Translations under genes and position numbers: made by a program
Notes under the pieces: generated by a model
Told to the model about the DNA's origin: nothing
Seen by the model: the letters and a program-made list of their open reading frames with translations, nothing else
Databases searched by the model: none
In this document: one piece after another, positions 7,024 through 10,665 of the stretch
How positions within the stretch are numbered: the stretch's first letter is position 1
Layout of the letters: the number at the start of each line of letters is the position of its first letter
Origin: Bacillota bacterium
Lineage (GTDB): Bacteria; Bacillota; Clostridia; Lachnospirales; Lachnospiraceae
Reading direction: 5' to 3'
DNA: 10,665 nucleotides
Assembly: GCA_023415655.1 (NCBI GenBank)
Contig: JAEZKD010000170.1
Coordinates: forward strand, 1-10,665

Positions 7024-7464
7024 TTACTTATTGATATATCCGTATCCTGCGAATTCAGCACCATAGTTTTTATTTAATAACTCTAATATCTGCTGATTTT
7101 CTCCCACATAATTGATAATCAATGTGTCTTTCTTAAAGAAATGCGGGTACGATACCCATGAGATTTCTACTTCCTTACCCGGCATAGAAATACTAGAACC
7201 ACCTTTATCAATATACGTCGAATCCTTCTCCATATCCTCATTCGAAGCATATTCGTAGATGCTAATAATCTCATCTCCAATGAATATTGGCTTACGGGCT
7301 ACAGAAAGAAAACTGGAGGTATCAAGATCTCCCTCCTTGTATTGAATTTGGTTATCATCCAGTATTTCTAGAAAAGAAATATAGTCAGTTCCATTCTCTG
7401 TTGTTTTTTTCGAACATGAAGTCAAAATCAGTAAAGAAATGAGTAGAATACTAAGTTTCTTCAT
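7024..7464 (-). CDS. Small secreted lipoprotein, function unknown
   Basis: This 146-residue protein begins MKKLSILLISLLILTSCSKK, a type II signal peptide with lipobox LTSC and lipidated C17. After cleavage it should be anchored to the outer face of the membrane. The mature part (about 130 residues) is a small mixed alpha/beta domain without visible catalytic motifs. The segment WVSYPHFFKKDTLIINYVGENQQILELL resembles Bacillus-type lipoproteins of unknown function, from memory only. The frame is open to an ATG at 7539, but I chose the inner ATG at 7464. AGGAGG lies 9 nt before it, the signal peptide starts exactly there, and the extra 25 residues are not signal-like. A separate promoter lies about 150 nt upstream. 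Confidence 0.85.
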   Translation of the reverse strand: MKKLSILLISLLILTSCSKKTTENGTDYISFLEILDDNQIQYKEGDLDTSSFLSVARKPIFIGDEIISIYEYASNEDMEKDSTYIDKGGSSISMPGKEVEISWVSYPHFFKKDTLIINYVGENQQILELLNKNYGAEFAGYGYINK

Positions 7465-7615
7465 GGTGACGCACCTCCTAAAGAATTCATACCCTGTCTT
7501 ATCAATTGCTTCTTTAGCTATTAGACGAAATGACAGCAAAAAAGTTTCGATGAATCAATGATATCAGGGCTTAGAGTTTAGCTTTTCTCTAGATTTTCCC
7601 AAATATCTAGCTTCA

Positions 7616-7644
7616 ATTATAGCATCCCATTCTATGTTTTACAA
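7616..7644 (-). promoter_or_regulatory. Extended -10 promoter of the lipoprotein gene
   Basis: On the minus strand, TTGTAA, 17 nt and TGC-TATAAT form a promoter with a perfect -10 and a TGn extension. The start is predicted near 7609, leaving a leader of about 145 nt. A second TTGTAA lies 10 bp upstream of the -35, a possible but unproven regulator site. Confidence 0.65.
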
Positions 7645-7702
7645 CAAATTACAAAGAAATTTCACAATGCAATTTCGCCATAAAGCCAATTCACTTATCA
7701 TG

Positions 7703-7743
7703 AAAAAATCCCTAGATGGCTTGATTTCTCAAGATACCCAGGG
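7703..7743 (-). terminator. Intrinsic terminator after the AraC-type gene
   Basis: On the minus strand, CCCTGGGTATCTTGA and TCAAGCCATCTAGGG pair over 13 of 15 positions (two G-U pairs, two mismatches) around a GAAA loop. The stem occupies 7710-7743 and is followed by A and six T (7703-7708). The wobble pairs favour the minus-strand RNA. It lies 31 nt past the AraC-type stop codon and closes the unit that begins at the HTH-superoxide reductase gene. Confidence 0.88.
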
Positions 7744-7774
7744 AAACTACTATTCATAGAATTTATCTTTCCAT

Positions 7775-8611
7775 TTATCTCTTAATTACAGGGATCCATA
7801 TTTCACTTTTGTAGTCAGCAGAACTTAAGTTTCCATTGGAGTACCACTCAATTTCTGCTGCCTCTGCATGTTCATAACCAGACGTAGGAAACCATTCAGA
7901 AAAAATCCGTCCCCATACCTCTGCCATAGCTGTAGGCATAGGACCGACGATTTCAAATATTGCCCAGGTTAGAGATGGTATTTCAAGCTTACATAAAGAT
8001 TCGGGAGCCTCTTTTTCTGTTATGGTAGCAATGTAGTAGTCGGTTGTATTATCTTCATACATCCCGCTATACACTCCAACTAATTCCTTTCCAAGTCCAG
8101 TAATTTGTGAAAATATCTCTCTCGGCGTTTCGCTCCACATCTTACCGATATTCTCACCTAAGCCTTCAATATGTGAAAACCTCTGTTTCACACCTACAAC
8201 CGTAAATGCTGTTTTTTGCTCGATTCTGTAATTCATTTCAACCACTCCTTTTAATGATAAGGTGAAGGTTACGCGAGGATATGCTTTTAGAGAGATACCT
8301 TTTTCTCTCGCTTTTGAAGGTGTGATTCCATGCATTGCAACAAAAGCACGCGAAAATGAATCAGGGGAGTTATACCCATACTTTAAAGCAATATCAATAA
8401 TTTTTTCATTCCCATCTTGCAGCTCAAAAGCAGCTAACGTTAGTCTACGACGCCTTATATACTCCGATAAAGGTATCCCTATTAAGCTAGCAAACATGCG
8501 CTGAAAATGATATTGAGAACATAATGCTGTCTGTGCAATTTTTGCATATTCAATTTCACCGTCAAGATTATTTTCTATGTAATCGATGGCATGTTTCATG
8601 TATTCAAGCAT
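7775..8611 (-). CDS. AraC-family regulator with C-terminal GyrI-like ligand-binding domain
   Basis: This 278-residue protein has an N-terminal AraC-type double helix-turn-helix (about 8-105). The second helix region carries the family signature in PDSFSRAFVAMHGITPSKAR. A GyrI-like/effector-binding domain follows (about 125-278), starting MNYRIEQKTAFTVVGVKQRF and ending with EIEWYSNG and SEIWIPVIK, as in Rob/BmrR-type drug-binding domains. Such proteins activate efflux or stress genes on binding hydrophobic or cationic compounds; its own ligand is unknown. AAAGGAG and a nearer GG-containing site precede the ATG. It is the last gene before a strong terminator, with 84 nt and no clear terminator after the VOC gene, so it is probably co-transcribed with it. 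Confidence 0.92.
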   Translation of the reverse strand: MLEYMKHAIDYIENNLDGEIEYAKIAQTALCSQYHFQRMFASLIGIPLSEYIRRRRLTLAAFELQDGNEKIIDIALKYGYNSPDSFSRAFVAMHGITPSKAREKGISLKAYPRVTFTLSLKGVVEMNYRIEQKTAFTVVGVKQRFSHIEGLGENIGKMWSETPREIFSQITGLGKELVGVYSGMYEDNTTDYYIATITEKEAPESLCKLEIPSLTWAIFEIVGPMPTAMAEVWGRIFSEWFPTSGYEHAEAAEIEWYSNGNLSSADYKSEIWIPVIKR

Positions 8612-8695
8612 TTTCCTATACTTCTCCTTTCATGTAAGCATAGCAAAGTTCGAAATTACAAACCCGATAATTTTTGCAAGTATTTGTCGGTTACT

Positions 8696-9121
8696 TTATA
8701 ACAACCCAAAATGAGGGCTTTCCATCACTGATTTCATTTCACATAAACAAAATGGATGTCCTGCTGGATCAAACATTACTTTCCATTCATCCGAATATTG
8801 ATTTGCTGCGATTGTTGCCCCACATTCTACTGCATACTGAACTGCCTTTTCTAAATTATTCACTGCAAAATCTATATGTGCCATTTGCTGCTGAGCTCCT
8901 GGTTCTTCTGGCCACACTGGTGGTTGATACTCAGGATTTCTTTGAAATAAGATACTAGGATAGCTTCCTTGATTCGTTCCTTTAGCATATACACATGCCC
9001 AATCATCCCCCATCAACATTACTTCCCACTTAAGTAACGTCGCATAAAATTTTGCTAATTCATGCGGCTCTTTGGAATCCACTGTAAATGAGTACATCTT
9101 AATTTTTAGTTCTTCCTCCAT
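8696..9121 (-). CDS. VOC-fold (glyoxalase/bleomycin-resistance-like) protein
   Basis: This 141-residue cytoplasmic protein of the vicinal oxygen chelate fold consists of two beta-alpha-beta-beta-beta modules. The first begins YSFTVDSKEPHELAKFYATLLKWEV and the second begins QMAHIDFAVNNLEKAV. The ending DPAGHPFCLCEM is typical of the Glyoxalase-like subgroup. Candidate metal or substrate residues are H82 and E128 in the conserved positions; the N-terminal module has no clear metal ligand. Members serve as small-molecule lyases, dioxygenases or drug-binding resistance proteins; the substrate is not readable here. AAGGAGG lies 10 nt before ATG. It starts 36 nt after the HTH-superoxide reductase gene and precedes the AraC gene, all on one strand, suggesting one unit. 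Confidence 0.88.
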   Translation of the reverse strand: MEEELKIKMYSFTVDSKEPHELAKFYATLLKWEVMLMGDDWACVYAKGTNQGSYPSILFQRNPEYQPPVWPEEPGAQQQMAHIDFAVNNLEKAVQYAVECGATIAANQYSDEWKVMFDPAGHPFCLCEMKSVMESPHFGLL

Positions 9122-9157
9122 AGCACTAATACCTCCTTAATAAAAATTTCATATCCT

Positions 9158-9739
9158 TTAGATAAATGAATTAAACATTCCATGCCAATTACAGTACGCA
9201 TAGATATACCCATGTCCCTTCTTTGCAAATCGAACTGATATATCCTGTTCTGGATAAAGTTTTACAATCTCAACATTACCTGATGTTACATACGCGACAA
9301 ATGATATATAATGCTTTTTGTCCATCGGATGATTAAGCATTATATGATATTCATTTTCTACAGTTTCAATATGGATCAAATGATTCTCATCGCATTCCTC
9401 GACTTCTTGTTTGAACAACGTAATTCCACAACATGAAAAGCTGCCTGAACCAACAGAAGCTATTATATTTCCACAAATAGGGCAAACATAGAATTCTGTT
9501 TTTTTCATATTGCTGGACTGATTTTTATTTTCCCTATAGTCCCCCGTCATTAATTCAGCAATTGATATGCATAATGCTTTCGATAGATCTTCGATAATCC
9601 CAATGTCCGGAAGACCTTTTCCTGTCTCCCATTTTGATATGGTTTTATCACTCACATTTATCTTTTGTGCAAGCTCTTTTTGAGTAAGCTTTCTTAATTC
9701 TCTCAACTCTCTTATTGTCTTTCCTGTCACATAACTCAT
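9158..9739 (-). CDS. XRE-type HTH fused to desulfoferrodoxin (two-iron superoxide reductase-like) domain
   Basis: This 193-residue protein joins a DNA-binding domain to a redox-iron domain. Residues 8-64 are a standard XRE helix-turn-helix (KLTQKELAQKINVSDKTISKWE, then GKGLPD). After a short linker, residues 82-105 match the desulfoferrodoxin N-terminal rubredoxin-like site: C86-x2-C89 and the CC pair C103-C104, ligands of an FeS4 centre. Residues 118-190 match superoxide reductase, with H120, H137 and H143 (in HPMDKKHYI) and C183 and H186 (CNWHG), the His4Cys centre. The usual Glu-Lys-His of the substrate loop reads Glu-Asn-His (118-120), so the catalytic lysine is missing. An iron-based sensor of superoxide or redox state controlling its neighbours is likely; residual reductase activity is possible. 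AAAGGAG lies 8 nt before ATG. It is the first gene ahead of the VOC and AraC genes. Confidence 0.9.
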   Translation of the reverse strand: MSYVTGKTIRELRELRKLTQKELAQKINVSDKTISKWETGKGLPDIGIIEDLSKALCISIAELMTGDYRENKNQSSNMKKTEFYVCPICGNIIASVGSGSFSCCGITLFKQEVEECDENHLIHIETVENEYHIMLNHPMDKKHYISFVAYVTSGNVEIVKLYPEQDISVRFAKKGHGYIYAYCNWHGMFNSFI

Positions 9740-9769
9740 AATATAAGCTCCTTTTATTATTATAAGTTA

Positions 9770-9798
9770 ATTCTATCGTAACAATCTTTTCATTACAA
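9770..9798 (-). promoter_or_regulatory. Promoter of the HTH-superoxide reductase unit
   Basis: On the minus strand, TTGTAA, 17 nt and TAGAAT form a reasonable sigma-A-like promoter, with transcript start near 9763 and a leader of about 24 nt. An alternative perfect TATAAT at 9759-9764 has no good -35. Confidence 0.55.
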
Positions 9799-9813
9799 TC
9801 TACGTACCGTAGA
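9799..9813. promoter_or_regulatory. 15-bp dyad abutting the -35, candidate operator
   Basis: TCTACG-TAC-CGTAGA is a perfect 6-bp inverted repeat around a 3-bp centre, directly next to the -35 hexamer of the HTH-superoxide reductase promoter. XRE-type dimers commonly bind such short dyads near their own promoters, so autoregulation is plausible. The evidence is position and symmetry only. Confidence 0.4.
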
Positions 9814-9848
9814 GCAATATAATCGCATCTTTAATAACTATAGCAGCA

Positions 9849-10427
9849 TTATGTTAACATGTTTAATACTCTAGCTAAAACATTATCCCAAGGTCTTGAC
9901 TCAATCACTGGTATACCGTTCTGATTGCAAGTATCTGCAAGCCACTTCCCATATGCAATACTTATTTCGGCTCTATATTGTTGTAATTCTCCACCTTCTC
10001 TTGCTTGATAATTCTGTAGTATTTGATTGACGTCTGGCTCATTTACAAAAATTGATTTGACCTCTGGATGATCAATGAATTTGATAAGCTCCGGATGAAG
10101 AAAGTCCCCTTCAATGATAATTGGTAATCTATCTTCAATATGTCGAACTACAAGCTTTTTCAATGCTGGCATCATTTCTTTGCTTACATCAATCAGCCAA
10201 TTCACATTGTCATCTACTCCTATATCCATCCAATTAACACCGGTGCTCCAATAATGTATCGCTGGAAATTCTTCCTTTGTTGTCACTGCTTCTATTAATA
10301 GTTCGACATCATCTACTTCTAGTACATTTACTCCATAGAATCGAGCAATTTCATAGGCTACGCTGGACTTCCCCATTCCTGAAGCTCCACCAATCAATAA
10401 AACGGTCCAATTACGAGTACTATTCAT
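9849..10427 (-). CDS. P-loop kinase-like protein (2-phosphoglycerate kinase/AAA_33-like)
   Basis: This 192-residue cytoplasmic protein has an N-terminal Walker A motif, GASGMGKSS (14-22), on a beta-strand (TVLLIGG). It is followed by VDD (38-40), the acidic pair seen after the second strand in small-molecule kinases. The strand LPIIIEGDFLHPEL (about 101-114) resembles a Walker B/substrate region. The layout resembles 2-phosphoglycerate-kinase-like and other small P-loop kinases, which phosphorylate a small metabolite, nucleotide or antibiotic. The substrate is not visible, and no zeta-toxin partner is present. AGGAGGT lies 5 nt before ATG. It starts 24 nt after the gene at the window edge, so they are probably one unit. 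No clear terminator follows it. Confidence 0.8.
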   Translation of the reverse strand: MNSTRNWTVLLIGGASGMGKSSVAYEIARFYGVNVLEVDDVELLIEAVTTKEEFPAIHYWSTGVNWMDIGVDDNVNWLIDVSKEMMPALKKLVVRHIEDRLPIIIEGDFLHPELIKFIDHPEVKSIFVNEPDVNQILQNYQAREGGELQQYRAEISIAYGKWLADTCNQNGIPVIESRPWDNVLARVLNMLT

Positions 10428-10451
10428 TTCTTACCTCCTGTAACAAGCAGT

Positions 10452-10665
10452 CTAGCGGTATTTATTAATTGTTTCATCGCTCCACACATGAGCTTCAATA
10501 TAACGTTCTGGACCATATTTCCCATCATCATTCCAATTCTGTGGTAATCCATACTTCTCAATGATTCTTAATATTTCATCATAAGTATAAAGCTGTTTAC
10601 GATATTCCTTTCCATCGTTAATCAATGGACTAAATGTTGGCATAGAATCGCCGTATGTAAATGAA
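10452..10665 (-). CDS. 3' part of an unrecognised gene running off the window
   Basis: The frame is open from the TAA stop at 10452 to the window edge, giving 71 codons. A methionine at 10643 could start a 63-residue protein, but no ribosome site precedes it. The seven codons further up (reading SFTYGDS) continue in the same style, so I take this as the C-terminal part of a longer protein. The visible part is charged and aromatic-rich, soluble, with one likely helix (YTYDEILRIIEKYGLP), then NDDGKYGPERYIEAHVW. I do not recognise a family. It probably shares a transcript with the kinase-like gene, 24 nt downstream. Confidence 0.6.
   Translation of the reverse strand, partial: SFTYGDSMPTFSPLINDGKEYRKQLYTYDEILRIIEKYGLPQNWNDDGKYGPERYIEAHVWSDETINKYR

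Noticed and set aside
7465..7539. Upstream 25-codon extension of the lipoprotein gene
   Set aside because: The inner ATG has AGGAGG at 9 nt and begins a perfect lipoprotein signal peptide; the extension would bury it.
8612..8695. Hairpin between the VOC and AraC genes (AACCGA with TCGGGTT)
   Set aside because: The stem is short and bulged, the loop is long and there is no T-run, so it was not called a terminator.
8674..8958. Plus-strand open frame across the VOC gene
   Set aside because: It is the antisense shadow of a clear VOC-fold gene, without a ribosome site. Similar plus-strand frames at 4112, 4947, 6214, 8262 and 10277 were rejected for the same reason.
7024..9739. Possible toxin-antitoxin or phage-defence island
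   Set aside because: The XRE protein carries a superoxide reductase domain instead of an antitoxin tail, and its neighbours show no nuclease, toxin or defence domains.

Overview
The window is AT-rich, and every gene I can support lies on the minus strand. Strong AGGAGG-type ribosome binding sites, TTG starts, a WalKR/PhoPR-style two-component pair, a lipoprotein with a classical lipobox and a complete desulfoferrodoxin domain (an anaerobe's superoxide defence) suggest a low-GC Gram-positive anaerobe. A clostridium of the Lachnospiraceae kind is my inference; no marker gene proves it. No tRNA, rRNA, CRISPR array, insertion sequence or phage gene was seen.

In transcription order (high to low coordinates), the right edge holds the 3' part of an unrecognised gene that runs off the window. 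It is followed after 24 nt by a small P-loop kinase-like protein. Next comes a likely three-gene unit: an XRE regulator fused to a full two-iron desulfoferrodoxin/superoxide reductase domain, a glyoxalase/VOC-fold protein, and an AraC regulator with a GyrI-like ligand domain. It has a promoter and a 15-bp dyad at its head and a GAAA-loop terminator at its end. A small lipoprotein gene with its own extended -10 promoter follows, then a previously unlisted 44-residue single-span membrane protein that ends in a long hairpin terminator.

The middle holds a two-component system (OmpR-type regulator, then sensor kinase 3 nt downstream) and a membrane-anchored PepSY-like/DUF4097-type protein. A 29-bp element with 24 identical positions lies upstream of both the regulator gene and the DUF4097-type gene. 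It contains 11-bp-spaced direct half-sites typical of OmpR/PhoB-family operators. The simplest model is that the regulator activates itself and the surface protein, which is thus the likely dedicated output or accessory of the system. A strong terminator closes this block.

The left part holds a 2H phosphoesterase (2'-5' RNA ligase-like) gene with a clear promoter, coupled to a GNAT acetyltransferase with a TTG start, and then a MATE efflux transporter, also with a TTG start. The observations I rate highest are the HTH-superoxide reductase fusion with a changed catalytic-loop residue, the shared regulator box, and the unlisted small membrane protein.
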